Positions 8,480 to 17,051 of a stretch of DNA of 64,000 nucleotides are shown here, one piece after another. The DNA comes from Lewinellaceae bacterium (GTDB taxonomy: Bacteria; Bacteroidota; Bacteroidia; Chitinophagales; Saprospiraceae): the NCBI GenBank assembly GCA_016711435.1, contig JADJSY010000007.1:62001-126000 (forward strand), given 5' to 3'. The stretch's first letter is position 1, and every line of letters starts with the position of its first letter. Below the pieces are notes generated by a model. It was given only the letters and a program-made list of their open reading frames with translations. It searched no databases and was not told the origin of the DNA. A program made the translations under genes and the position numbers.

Positions 8480-9451
8480 ATGCACCCACATATCCTCCGC
8501 AACCTGCTTCAGCAAGAGATCATTACGCCCGAAGACGCAGCAAAAATCGAGGCTTTTGAATCCAAAAGGCCCTTTTCGCTGCATTGGGAACTGAAATCAC
8601 TGCTCTACCTGGGCGTATTGCTGCTCAATATCGGACTGGGTTTTCTGGTCTATCAGAACATCGACAGCATCGGGCATGTGGCCCTGATTACGCTGATCGG
8701 GGCCATCAGCGCCGTCTGTTTCGGATATGCCATCCGGCACAGGCAGCCTTTTTCGGCAAAGGCGGTGGAAAGCCCGACGCCCTACTACGACTATATTCTG
8801 CTGCTGGGATGCCTTACTTTCCTGATTATGGAGGGATACTGGCAATACCAGTACCAGATTTTCGGGACGCGCTATGGCCTGGCAACCTTCATCCCGATGG
8901 TGTTGTTTTTCGGCCTGGGGTATTGGCTCGACAACCGGGGCGTACTGTCGCTGGGTATTACCGCGCTGGCTTCCTGGCTGGGCATTACCGTAACGCCGCA
9001 GGAACTGCTCAGTAAAAACGATTTCAACAGCGCCACCATCGTACAGACGGGTGTGTTTCTGGGCATCCTGCTGACCCTCGCGGCATTTGTGGGCGAACGC
9101 CTGAACTTCAAAAAACACTTTTCACTTACCTATCTCAATTTCGGCGTACACATCGGTATGATCTCCTGCCTTGCCGGTATGATGGCGCTGGACCGGGAGG
9201 CCATTTATTTCCCCTTGCTCTGCATCGCCGTCGGTTTTTATCTATGGTATGCCCGCACCCGGGGTTCATTCTATTTCCTGACGGTGGCGGTGGTATACGG
9301 CTATATCGGCATCACTTATATGCTGATCGCGCACACCAATAGCCTGAATCTGGACTTTATGTTTTACCTGCTTTATTTCGTCCTGTCCTGCACCGCGGTG
9401 ATCTATTTCCTGATTAATTACAAACGTTTCATCAAAGACGACCAGCCATGA
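8480..9451 (+). CDS. DUF2157-like polytopic membrane protein
   Basis: The 323-residue protein starts with a ~35-residue cytoplasmic helical segment (ILRNLLQQEIITPEDAAKIEAFE), typical of the DUF2157 family. About nine to ten hydrophobic helices follow (for example LLYLGVLLLNIGLGFLVY, ALITLIGAISAVCFGYAI, FYLLYFVLSCTAVIYFLI). The function of the family is not known. Its last codons overlap the start of the next gene by 4 bp (ATGA), so the two are translationally coupled and may form one membrane complex. The start is supported by a promoter -7 box 19 bp upstream. Confidence 0.7.
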   Translation: MHPHILRNLLQQEIITPEDAAKIEAFESKRPFSLHWELKSLLYLGVLLLNIGLGFLVYQNIDSIGHVALITLIGAISAVCFGYAIRHRQPFSAKAVESPTPYYDYILLLGCLTFLIMEGYWQYQYQIFGTRYGLATFIPMVLFFGLGYWLDNRGVLSLGITALASWLGITVTPQELLSKNDFNSATIVQTGVFLGILLTLAAFVGERLNFKKHFSLTYLNFGVHIGMISCLAGMMALDREAIYFPLLCIAVGFYLWYARTRGSFYFLTVAVVYGYIGITYMLIAHTNSLNLDFMFYLLYFVLSCTAVIYFLINYKRFIKDDQP

Positions 9452-10602
9452 TTGCTTACAACCGTACCTGGTTAGACGCCCTGCTCACCCGGGATACTGC
9501 CCGCCAGTGGCATCATAAAGGGCTGCTTTCGGATGAAAAATGGAAAACGGTGCAGGAGCGATTCCAGGCGCCTTTCTACACACCCAACGTTTTTGTGCGG
9601 ATCGGTCTGGCCTTTTTCTGCCTGATTTTGCTCACGGCCGCTATCGGGTTGTTCATATTATTTACGGGGGCCGATTCGGAAGCAGGCATTGCGGCGCTTT
9701 CGCTTCTTTTCGGACTGGCTTCCATCGCCTTTCTGGAATTTTGGGCCATCGGGTCGGCGCGACATTTTGCCAGCGGCGTGGACGATATGTTGCTCTACTT
9801 CGGCATTTCCATGATTTTGACGGGTTTGTGCAGCCGACTGCCTTATGACACTGATTTTTTGGTGTACTGCTGCATCGCCTGGCCGTTCCTGGTGGCGGGA
9901 AGCATCCGTTATATCGACCGGTTGTTAGCAGCGGCAGCGTTTGTTTGCTCGCTGTTGATTGTTTTGCTGATTGTGAAAGATATTCCCAGGCTGGCGCTTT
10001 ACCTGCTGCCTTTTTCGGGCATGTTGTTTTCAGCCGGCGCGTACTTTTTTGCGCAAAAGGGTCAGGAGCGCTACGACTGGCGACACTGGCACGGTTTGCT
10101 GGGCGTGGTGGAATTGCTGGCCCTCGTGACTTTTTATGCAAGCGGCAACTACTGGGTGGTGCAGCAGGCGGGCGCTGAAATGTTTCAATTGGAACTGGTT
10201 CCGATCCCCTGGTTTTTCTGGACTTTTACCTTCGCCGTGCCCGCGCTTTATATTTTTATTGGACTGCGCCACAAAAACCGCCTCCTGATGGATATTGGAC
10301 TGGGTTGCGTGGCCGCTGCGGTATTCACGTTTCGCTACTATTACCACGTCCTTCCGTTGGCCTGGGCGGGGGTCATCGCCGGAGCGGTGCTGTTTGTAAG
10401 CGCTTACTTTTCCATTCAATATTTGCGCTCCCACGAAGGCGCCTATACCTACGACGCTGATGGTGACACCACTTTATTGCAGGAAATAGAGGAGCAATTG
10501 ATCGAACAGACGATTGCGAGCCAGAATCCGCCGACGTCGGGAGAAAAAGATGGTTTCGGGGGCGGGCAGTTTGGGGGCGGGGGCGCCGGGGGGGAGTTTT
10601 GA
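9448..10602 (+). CDS. DUF2157/DUF4401-like polytopic membrane protein
   Basis: A 384-residue partner of the preceding gene, with the same layout: a soluble N-terminal helical region (WHHKGLLSDEKWKTVQERFQ) and then about ten transmembrane helices. It ends with a soluble tail of about 50 residues (DTTLLQEIEEQLIEQTI) and a final glycine-rich stretch, GGGQFGGGGAGGEF. The Gly-rich terminus is coded by a G-run (10560-10595) and may be prone to sequencing error. The 4-bp overlap with the gene before it shows coupling. The function is unknown; transport or envelope sensing are guesses only. Confidence 0.65.
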   Translation: MIAYNRTWLDALLTRDTARQWHHKGLLSDEKWKTVQERFQAPFYTPNVFVRIGLAFFCLILLTAAIGLFILFTGADSEAGIAALSLLFGLASIAFLEFWAIGSARHFASGVDDMLLYFGISMILTGLCSRLPYDTDFLVYCCIAWPFLVAGSIRYIDRLLAAAAFVCSLLIVLLIVKDIPRLALYLLPFSGMLFSAGAYFFAQKGQERYDWRHWHGLLGVVELLALVTFYASGNYWVVQQAGAEMFQLELVPIPWFFWTFTFAVPALYIFIGLRHKNRLLMDIGLGCVAAAVFTFRYYYHVLPLAWAGVIAGAVLFVSAYFSIQYLRSHEGAYTYDADGDTTLLQEIEEQLIEQTIASQNPPTSGEKDGFGGGQFGGGGAGGEF

Positions 10603-10611
10603 AGTGGGATA

Positions 10612-10717
10612 TTGGAACACGGATTGAAGGATGAGTCATCCGGATTATTCCTTAAGAAGGGTCAATTTTTTTAAAAACCAAAAAAATCCGATGTCTCATG
10701 TTTCAATCCGTGTTCCA
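10612..10717. repeat. Inverted repeat GGAACACGGATTGAA between convergent genes
   Basis: 10612-10634 and 10695-10717 are complementary at 21 of 23 positions and fill the space between two convergent genes. The ACACGGATT unit is the same as in the Family III fold-backs at 20278 and 22281, so this may be a short relative. It could work as a bidirectional terminator. Confidence 0.65.
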
Positions 10718-10719
10718 TT

Positions 10720-11241
10720 TTATCCAAAAATCCCTTTTTTTAAATCCTCATTCAACACCTTGTAGTTAATCTTCCCCGTATGGGTTTTCAAATGCTCCAC
10801 AATAGCAAATGCTCTGCCGATGCGGGCATCCGTATTTTTGACATGACCGACGATGTAGAGCAGGGTGCGGATTTTGCCGGGGGTGAGGGCGTGAAAAAGG
10901 CGGTTGCCGGCTTCGTCCTGGGCCAGTACTTCGGCTAATTCCTCTGGCATGGGCAGGCCGTATTCGCTGTCGTCTTTGCGAAGGCTCACCCGGGCGGTAG
11001 AGCCGGGTTTCAGGCCCAGTTGTTCGCGTATTTTTTTATTCACCATGATGCAATACGCGCCGTTGCCTTTTGGGATCAGGCCGCATTGAAACGCCACGTT
11101 TTCATTCAGGGTACAAACCACGCGTTTGGCGTTATCTGCCAAAAAAGTTTGTGCAATCAAATCGGGCACAGGGAAGTGAAAGCCCCAGAGTTTGTTGTTG
11201 GAACTTTCCAAAAAAGCGGTGAATTGCAGGGAATCGTCCAT
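10720..11241 (-). CDS. YdeI/OmpD-associated family protein with DUF1905 domain
   Basis: The first ~95 residues form a DUF1905-like small beta-barrel (FTAFLESSNNKLWGFHFPVP, CTLNENVAFQCGLIPKGNGAYCIMVNKKIREQLGLKPG). The last ~65 are the helical YdeI/OmpD-associated domain (LFHALTPGKIRTLLYIVGHVKNTDARIGRAFAIVEHL). Proteins of this family are small and cytoplasmic; the E. coli YdeI name refers to a link with envelope stress and peptide resistance, but no biochemical activity is established. The 173-residue length fits. It is followed by an inverted repeat shared with the convergent gene, and its 5' side is filled with GTTTGGT arrays. Confidence 0.75.
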   Translation of the reverse strand: MDDSLQFTAFLESSNNKLWGFHFPVPDLIAQTFLADNAKRVVCTLNENVAFQCGLIPKGNGAYCIMVNKKIREQLGLKPGSTARVSLRKDDSEYGLPMPEELAEVLAQDEAGNRLFHALTPGKIRTLLYIVGHVKNTDARIGRAFAIVEHLKTHTGKINYKVLNEDLKKGIFG

Positions 11242-11251
11242 GCCGCAATGC

Positions 11252-11446
11252 GTGTTTGGTGTTTGGTGTTTCGTGTTTAGGGGTGCTTTGCCTTGGGCCG
11301 TGTTTGGTGTTTGGTGTTTCGTGTTTTGGGTTGCTTCGCCTTGGGCCGTGTTTGGTATTTTGGTTTGGCAACAGTGGGTAGTTCAGCGCAAAAAGAAACG
11401 CCCAAGGCGAAGCACCCCCAAACACCATACACTAAACACCAAACAC
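11252..11446. repeat. GTTTGGT heptamer fold-back with internal 48-bp direct repeat
   Basis: Two near-identical blocks (11252-11299 and 11300-11348) each carry GTTTGGT GTTTGGT GTTTCGT GTTT plus a GC-rich tail (CTTCGCCTTGGGCC). The complement, with CCAAACACC units, is at 11406-11446 and ends 2 bp before the stop codon of the PfkB kinase gene. A related element is at 29985-30196. Confidence 0.75.
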
Positions 11447-11448
11447 TG

Positions 11449-12381
11449 TCAATTCAAGTCCACATAAATCGCCGCCCGATCAACTTTATCCGGCAGGGGA
11501 CCGAAATGCGCCAGTTTCAATTCGGCCATCCGGCGTCCAGCCATAGCGCATTCGAGCAGATTTTTTTCATCGAGGCGGGCGGTCAGGTATCCCGACCAGA
11601 AGGCATCGCCAGCGCCGGTGGTATCTTTCACCTCCACTTCACGGGCAGGCAGAAAGTGGCGTTCTTCACCGTTGCCGACCCAGCAGCCTTTGTCGCCGAG
11701 GGTAAAACACACTTCGGTAGCGCCCATTTTCAGAAAGTGATCGATCACGGCGTCAGGCGCCGGCGTTTCATCTTCATACAGGCGGCCCCAATCCACGTCG
11801 CTGACTTTCACTAAGGCGCGCAGGCGGCAGAGTTCTGCCAGCAGGCGCTGCGCTTCGCGGCGATCGGGCCATATTTTTTCGGCGTAATTGGCGTCGATGC
11901 TCAACTGGCAGCCGGCGCGTTTTGCTTTTTCGGCTACCTCCATCAGCACGTGCTGGGAAGGTTGTTTGCTGAGCGCAAAACAGGTGGTATGGAAAATACC
12001 GATTTCCTCAAAACGCTGATACGGGAACTGTCTGATAGAGAGCATGGCATAAGCTGCGCGGTAAGGCTGGAAATTGGACACTGTTGCCGAGCGCGTCACC
12101 AGAATAAGGGTGGTTGGTTCGTCGACCTGTGCGATGTATGTTGTGTCGACGCCCAGTTTCGCTACATAGTTGCGCAACACATCGCCCATGTCATCATTGC
12201 CGACAGAAGCCGCCAGGATAGCATTGTTGCCGAGGCGGGCCATATTCATGGCCAGGTTAGCGGGACTACCGCCTGGAATACGTTTAAAAAGGCTGGCTTC
12301 GTCCAGTGTTTGTACAAATTCAGCGGTGATGAAATCAACCAGTAATTCACCGGCAGAAAGTATGTCAATGGCTCTTCGCAT
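11449..12381 (-). CDS. PfkB-family carbohydrate kinase (fructokinase-like)
   Basis: The 310-residue length and both PfkB signatures fit a ribokinase-fold sugar kinase: the N-terminal GGSPANLAMNMARLG with the substrate-binding G-G, and the C-terminal DTTGAGDAFWSG, whose second Asp is the catalytic base and whose GAGD forms the anion hole. It transfers phosphate from ATP to a sugar or sugar-like alcohol in the cytoplasm. Overall resemblance is to fructokinases (SAGELLVDF start), but substrate cannot be fixed from motifs alone. The gene is separated by 218 bp from thrA behind it and no promoter box stands out there; it could be monocistronic. Confidence 0.85.
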   Translation of the reverse strand: MRRAIDILSAGELLVDFITAEFVQTLDEASLFKRIPGGSPANLAMNMARLGNNAILAASVGNDDMGDVLRNYVAKLGVDTTYIAQVDEPTTLILVTRSATVSNFQPYRAAYAMLSIRQFPYQRFEEIGIFHTTCFALSKQPSQHVLMEVAEKAKRAGCQLSIDANYAEKIWPDRREAQRLLAELCRLRALVKVSDVDWGRLYEDETPAPDAVIDHFLKMGATEVCFTLGDKGCWVGNGEERHFLPAREVEVKDTTGAGDAFWSGYLTARLDEKNLLECAMAGRRMAELKLAHFGPLPDKVDRAAIYVDLN

Positions 12382-12599
12382 ATAGTTATTTATCGTGTAC
12401 TGCTCCTTACCGGCCTATGAGTCGACTTGGTAATATATCGCTGAAAATCAAACATTTACAATACGTTTTTCGCAGCATTTTGTCTAAAAATGCGTGCAAT
12501 AATACGGTAATTTTGTTGCTTCTGCTATGCAAGGCGCGCAATGTTTGAAACGTTTCTACATTTTGTGCAGAAAAGGGTAACACCGAACGGGGTTCGGCG

Positions 12600-15092
12600 T
12601 TAGCCCATTCCGCTCATACCGATCACCTCGGCAAATACGCCGGCGGCGGTTACTTCCGCGCCTGCGCCCGGGCCGCGCACCACAAGGGGGCGCTCGCGGT
12701 AACGCTCGGTGGTGAACACCACCATATTATCGCTCCCGCTCAGGAAATAGAAGGGGTGGTTTTGGTCAAATTGCTGCAACACGATGGCAGCTTTCCCTTC
12801 TTCTAGTTTGGCGACAAAACGAAGCACGCGGCCATCTGCCGCCGCCGCCTGTCGCATAGCTTCAAAATGGCCGTCGGATTGTTCCAGCGCTTCAAAAAAC
12901 AGATCGATGGATGCAGCTTGCAAGCAGTCATCCGGCAAAATCTGCTCCAGTTCGATCTCGTTGTATTCCAGCGGCAGCCCCGACTCCCGCGCCAGAATAA
13001 GCAGCTTGCGGCGCACATCGGCCCCGGAGAGGTCGTCGCGCGGATCGGGCTCGGTCAGGCCGCGTTTTTTGGCTTCCCGTACAATGGCTGAAAAACTGCC
13101 TTGCTGCCCGGGATCGCAGAACGTATTGAAAATGAAGGACAAAGTACCGGAAAGGATACCCTCAATTTTTACAATGCGGTCGCCGGAATGAATAAGGTCG
13201 TTCAGGGTAGTAATGATCGGCAGGCCCGCGCCGACATTGGTTTCGTAGCGCCATTGTACGCCGCGCTGGTTGGCCAATTGTTTCAAGCGCAAATAATGCG
13301 CATACGGAGAGGAGGCCGCCACTTTATTCGGCGTCGAAATAGAAATACTGGCATCCAGAATTTGTTCATAAAATCCCGCCACATCACCGGAAGCGGTGTT
13401 GTCCACAAAAATGGCATTGGGCAGGTTGAAAGCCTTCATTTGCTCCGTAAAGCGCAACATAGAAAAAGGTTCCCCCTCGTCGAGCGCATTTTTCCAGTCT
13501 TCCAGGGGTACGCCGTTTTCCGTCAGCACCATACGGCGACTGTTGGCCAATCCCATCACCTTGATTTCGAGGTTGCGTTTTTTGCGCAAAAAATCGGCCT
13601 GCGACTGGATTTGCCGGAGCAGGGTGCCGCCGATCAGGCCTACACCCACCATGTAAAGGTGCAGGGTTTTGGTATCGGATAGGAAAAATGCCTCGTGGAT
13701 GGCATTCAGCGCTTTGGTTTCGTACATGGCATTGACAACCACAGAGATATTCAGTTCGCTGGAACCTTGCGCGATGGCGACGATATTCACCCCGTTTTTG
13801 CCCAAAGCCTGAAAAAGGCGACCGGAAATACCGGGCCGGTAGCGCATATTTTCCCCTACAATAGCCACTACGGAAAGGTCGGTTTCAATTTTCAGCGGCT
13901 CGATCAGCGTTTCCCTGATTTCGTAGGCGAACTCTTTCTCTGCGGCTTTCTGGGCTAGTTTGGCCTGGGCAGGCGATACTGCAAACGTGATGCTGCTCTC
14001 GCTCGATCCCTGTGTGATGATCACGATATTGACGCCCACCTGGGCCAGGGCGTTGAACAAACGCGCTGCAATGCCCGGTACCCCGAACATGCCGCTGCCC
14101 TGCAAGGTTAGCAGGCATACCTGGTTGATGCTGGAAATACCTTTGATGGCGCCCGCCCAGCCGCTGTCCGTTTCCAGCGCGGTATGGATTTCGGCGGGTG
14201 GGTTTTTGCCGATGTACGTACCCTCAAAAGAAGGGTTGAACGTGTTCCTGATCCGAAGTGGGATTCCTTTCGCCAGAGCCGGCAGGATGGTAGGCGGGTA
14301 AATCACCTTGGCGCCGAAGTGGCTCATTTCCATGGCTTCCCGATAGGTCATGCTGGGCAGGGTAAAGGCTTTTTTTACCCTGCGCGGATCGGCGGTCAAC
14401 ACTCCGTCCACATCCGTCCAGATTTCTATCACTTCCGCATCGAGTGCCGCGCCGATGATCGCTGCGGTGTAATCAGAACCGCCGCGCCCGAGTGTGGTGG
14501 TCAGCCCCTCGGCTGTGCTGCCGATAAAGCCGGTGGCGGCCTGCACTTTCGGGTGTGTTGCGTAATGTTGTGAAACGAGGCGGTTGGTTTCTTCAAAATC
14601 CACTTTGGCACTGCCGAAATGCGCATCGGTGCGCACCAGTTCGCGGGTATCCAGAAATTCGGTTGGTATCCCGTTGCCGTTCATGGCATGGGCAATGATG
14701 GCTGCCGAATTGCGCTCTCCAAAACTCACTACAAAATCGAGCGAACGCGCCGAGGCTTCCCGCAACAGGAAAATGCCCTGCAGGACGTTGCCCAGCGCTT
14801 CAAAGTTGGAAAGAATATGCGCTTCGACCGGCGCGCGATGATCCGGCTCCAGCAACGCAGCGATGGCATCCAAATGCCGGGAACGTACTTTTTCCAGTAA
14901 ATCAAGGTATACCTTGTCTCCTTTCGACGCCTTTTGCGCCATTTCCAGCAACGTATCCGTCACTTTTGAAAATGCCGAAAAAATAACCGTAAAACGATCG
15001 CCACGCTGGTGGTAACCTTTTAATATATCTATCAAACCGCGAATAGCAGCCGGGCTGCCTACGGAAGTACCGCCAAATTTGAGAACTTTCAT
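12600..15092 (-). CDS. thrA: Bifunctional aspartokinase / homoserine dehydrogenase
   Basis: The 830-residue protein starts with the aspartokinase signature MKVLKFGGTSVG. It continues with the kinase core (GRGGSDYTAAIIGAALDA, EIWTDVDGVLTADPR), two ACT regulatory domains (about 310-460), and a homoserine dehydrogenase half from about 470 (VGVGLIGG NAD-binding loop, SISTPNKVA, ETNVGAGLPII, GILSGTLSFIFN). It catalyses steps one and three of the aspartate pathway to threonine and methionine, and the ACT domains suggest threonine feedback. A longer reading frame extends to 15254, but its extra 54 residues are encoded by a heptamer array and are not conserved-looking, so ATG 15092 is the start. The gene is intact, unlike several neighbours. 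Confidence 0.93.
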   Translation of the reverse strand: MKVLKFGGTSVGSPAAIRGLIDILKGYHQRGDRFTVIFSAFSKVTDTLLEMAQKASKGDKVYLDLLEKVRSRHLDAIAALLEPDHRAPVEAHILSNFEALGNVLQGIFLLREASARSLDFVVSFGERNSAAIIAHAMNGNGIPTEFLDTRELVRTDAHFGSAKVDFEETNRLVSQHYATHPKVQAATGFIGSTAEGLTTTLGRGGSDYTAAIIGAALDAEVIEIWTDVDGVLTADPRRVKKAFTLPSMTYREAMEMSHFGAKVIYPPTILPALAKGIPLRIRNTFNPSFEGTYIGKNPPAEIHTALETDSGWAGAIKGISSINQVCLLTLQGSGMFGVPGIAARLFNALAQVGVNIVIITQGSSESSITFAVSPAQAKLAQKAAEKEFAYEIRETLIEPLKIETDLSVVAIVGENMRYRPGISGRLFQALGKNGVNIVAIAQGSSELNISVVVNAMYETKALNAIHEAFFLSDTKTLHLYMVGVGLIGGTLLRQIQSQADFLRKKRNLEIKVMGLANSRRMVLTENGVPLEDWKNALDEGEPFSMLRFTEQMKAFNLPNAIFVDNTASGDVAGFYEQILDASISISTPNKVAASSPYAHYLRLKQLANQRGVQWRYETNVGAGLPIITTLNDLIHSGDRIVKIEGILSGTLSFIFNTFCDPGQQGSFSAIVREAKKRGLTEPDPRDDLSGADVRRKLLILARESGLPLEYNEIELEQILPDDCLQAASIDLFFEALEQSDGHFEAMRQAAAADGRVLRFVAKLEEGKAAIVLQQFDQNHPFYFLSGSDNMVVFTTERYRERPLVVRGPGAGAEVTAAGVFAEVIGMSGMG

Positions 15093-15414
15093 GCCAGAAC
15101 AGGGATGAGGAATGAGGAATGAGGAATGAGGGATGAGGAATGAGGACGCAAAAAACGGGCTAAAAAAACTATTTTGGAAGAAAGGGGGGAAGTATTTACC
15201 ATATAGGGCACAATAGATGTTACCGAAAACATGTGTTATCCTGAATTTTTGCACTGATTCTTATCGGCAATCGTTTTCACTTTATAATGATATATCTACC
15301 TGGCCGTCATTGTGGTCCAAGCCAACGAAAACTTAAGAAAAAGACAATCTCCGAAAATAGGAGTTCTACGCAGGATTGTACTAATTTTCGGCGCACAAAC
15401 TATTCTTTAAGGAT
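15093..15414. other. 322-bp divergent intergenic region
   Basis: It holds the heptamer array at 15102-15143 and otherwise unremarkable sequence. A TATAAT-like hexamer at about 15281 has no convincing partner box. No gene or RNA was recognised. Both thrA (minus) and the glycosyltransferase gene (plus) must be transcribed from here. Confidence 0.5.
15102..15143. repeat. Six exact heptamers GGGATGA/GGAATGA
   Basis: Exactly 42 nt: GGGATGA, GGAATGA three times, GGGATGA, GGAATGA. It begins 10 bp before the thrA start codon (minus strand), so the thrA leader consists of CATTCC/CATCCC heptamers. Confidence 0.85.
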
Positions 15415-16161
15415 ATGTCAACTGTAAAACTCAGTATCGTGATCCCCACCAAAAACGAAGCCAAGTACATCGACCGGACGCTGGCGCAGTTTGAACCGTG
15501 GCTGGATCGGTATGCGCTCGAAATCATCGTATCGGATGCCAACAGCACCGATGGAACTGCCGAAATCGTTCGGCGATATGAAGCCCAATACGGCGCCCAA
15601 CACTTTAAACTGGTGCAGGCGCAAGGCAAACAAAACATCGCTATCGGTCGCAACCTCGGCGCTGCTGCGGCTTCCGGCGATATCCTGTTTCACATGGATG
15701 CCGATGTGTACATCCCGGATAAACAGCGCTTTTTTGACGCCGTGCTGCAAACGTTTCGCCGGCCTGAAGTGGTGGCGGCTACGGTGCCGCTGCGCGTATA
15801 CCCGGAAGAGACGCGCTGGAGCGACCGGTTTTATCACATTTTTATGAATCTTGTGATACGCCTGTCCTTTCTGGCAGGCGTGTATCTGGCCAAAGGCGAA
15901 TGCCAGTTGGTACGGCGGCGGGTTTTTGAAAAAATCGGCGGCTACAACGAAAAAATTGTGGCCGGAGAAGATTGTAACCTGTTTTACCGGTTGAGCAAAG
16001 AAGGCCATATTTCGTATTTATGGCACCTGCGGGTGCAGCATTCCCCCCGCCGGTTTCGCCAGTATGGCTACTGGGGCATCAGTTGGATTTACCTGCGCGA
16101 AGGTCTTTCATTGTTGTTCCGGGGCAGGTCGTATGCAGAAGAGTGGAAGCCGGTGCGGTGA
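15415..16161 (+). CDS. Family 2 glycosyltransferase
   Basis: A GT-A fold enzyme of 248 residues: LSIVIPTKNEAKYIDRTL at the N-terminus, a DANSTDGT loop, GRNLGAAAASGDILFHMDAD with the metal-binding D-x-D (HMDAD), and a C-terminal GGYNEKIVAGEDCNLFYRL that carries the E-D acceptor motif. It would transfer a sugar from a nucleotide donor to a lipid or glycan at the membrane surface. One hydrophobic stretch (IFMNLVIRLSFLAGVYL, about 142-158) may dip into the membrane. The same-strand neighbours are an Lgt-like protein and a Tes-like radical SAM enzyme, so a lipid acceptor is plausible, but this is inference. Confidence 0.85.
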   Translation: MSTVKLSIVIPTKNEAKYIDRTLAQFEPWLDRYALEIIVSDANSTDGTAEIVRRYEAQYGAQHFKLVQAQGKQNIAIGRNLGAAAASGDILFHMDADVYIPDKQRFFDAVLQTFRRPEVVAATVPLRVYPEETRWSDRFYHIFMNLVIRLSFLAGVYLAKGECQLVRRRVFEKIGGYNEKIVAGEDCNLFYRLSKEGHISYLWHLRVQHSPRRFRQYGYWGISWIYLREGLSLLFRGRSYAEEWKPVR

Positions 16162-16175
16162 TAGAAAGGGCAAGT

Positions 16176-16273
16176 GGCAAAAGGCAAAAGGCAAAGGGCA
16201 AAAAACAAAGGGCAATATTAACCGAGTAGCTATATTTGCCCTTTGCCTTTTGCCTTTTGCCTTTTGCCTTTTA
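16176..16273. repeat. GGCAAAA heptamer fold-back
   Basis: Left array GGCAAAA, GGCAAAA, GGCAAAG and further copies (16176-16215); right array of complements (TTTTGCC units) at 16235-16273. The loop contains CCGAGTAGCTAT, which is also found in the element at 24625-24736 (CGAGTAGCTAT). The right array ends 6 bp before the ATG of the Lgt-like gene. Confidence 0.8.
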
Positions 16274-16279
16274 TAAAAA

Positions 16280-17023
16280 ATGCATTATCCACTTGAAATC
16301 CCGGTTGGCCCTTTCCATATCTCCGCACACCTATTGTTCGAGATGCTGGCCTACACGCTCGGCTATCGCCTGTATGTGTGGCAACGCAGCCGCAGCCAGG
16401 ATGCGATCAGTGACGATCAGCGCTGGCAGATTTTTATGGGCGCTGCGGCAGGCGCTTTTTTGGGCAGCCACCTGTTGGGCGTACTCGAACGCCCGGCCGA
16501 ACTGGCCGAACTCAACTGGCTGATCTGGCTGGATAACAAAACGATCGTGGGCGGCTTGCTCGGCGGACTGATCGGTGTGGAAACCACCAAAAAGATCATT
16601 GGCGTACGCGTTTCTTCCGGTGATTTGATGACATTCCCACTCATCGTTGCACTGGCTATCGGACGATTGGGCTGCCACTTCGCTGGATTGCAGGACGGCA
16701 CCCACGGATTGCCATCCACTTTGCCCTGTGCCATTGATTTTGGAGATGGCATACCCCGGCACCCCATCAATTTGTATGAAATAACCATGCTCTTTGCGCT
16801 TGCCGTAGCCATAAGGCGCCGGGAAAAAAAGGGGCCGCTGCCCGACGGTATGCGTTTTAAAATTTTCATGATCGGATACTTGTTTTGGCGTTTCTTTGTG
16901 GAGTGGCTGAAGCCGGCCTGGTTTTTTCCGTTCGGTTTATCAACCATACAGGTGGCCTGCCTCGCGGGTCTCTTCTATTACAGAAAAACAATTACATTGA
17001 TTATCAGGAATAACGCGAACTAA
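16280..17023 (+). CDS. Divergent Lgt-like (prolipoprotein diacylglyceryl transferase family) membrane protein
   Basis: A 247-residue polytopic protein with seven or so hydrophobic helices. It keeps Lgt-like features: an IVGGLLGG loop, GRLGCHFAGLQDGTHG in place of the canonical G-R-x-G-N-F-x-N-x-E-x-x-G signature, a PINLYEI segment, and a C-terminal W-R-F-F-V-E-W-L-K-P. Lgt moves a diacylglyceryl group from phosphatidylglycerol to lipoprotein Cys. Because the signature is altered (C-H instead of N-F, no N-x-E) and the protein is shorter than housekeeping Lgt, it may act on another lipid substrate. It lies between a glycosyltransferase and a Tes-like radical SAM gene, 28 bp before the latter. 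The 5' leader is a GGCAAAA-type array. Confidence 0.7.
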   Translation: MHYPLEIPVGPFHISAHLLFEMLAYTLGYRLYVWQRSRSQDAISDDQRWQIFMGAAAGAFLGSHLLGVLERPAELAELNWLIWLDNKTIVGGLLGGLIGVETTKKIIGVRVSSGDLMTFPLIVALAIGRLGCHFAGLQDGTHGLPSTLPCAIDFGDGIPRHPINLYEITMLFALAVAIRRREKKGPLPDGMRFKIFMIGYLFWRFFVEWLKPAWFFPFGLSTIQVACLAGLFYYRKTITLIIRNNAN

Positions 17024-17051
17024 TTGCCTTTTGCACTTTGCCTTATTAATT

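Noticed and set aside
15093..15254. Longer N-terminus for ThrA
   Set aside because: The extra 54 codons are repeat-derived and precede the universal aspartokinase start MKVLKFGG.
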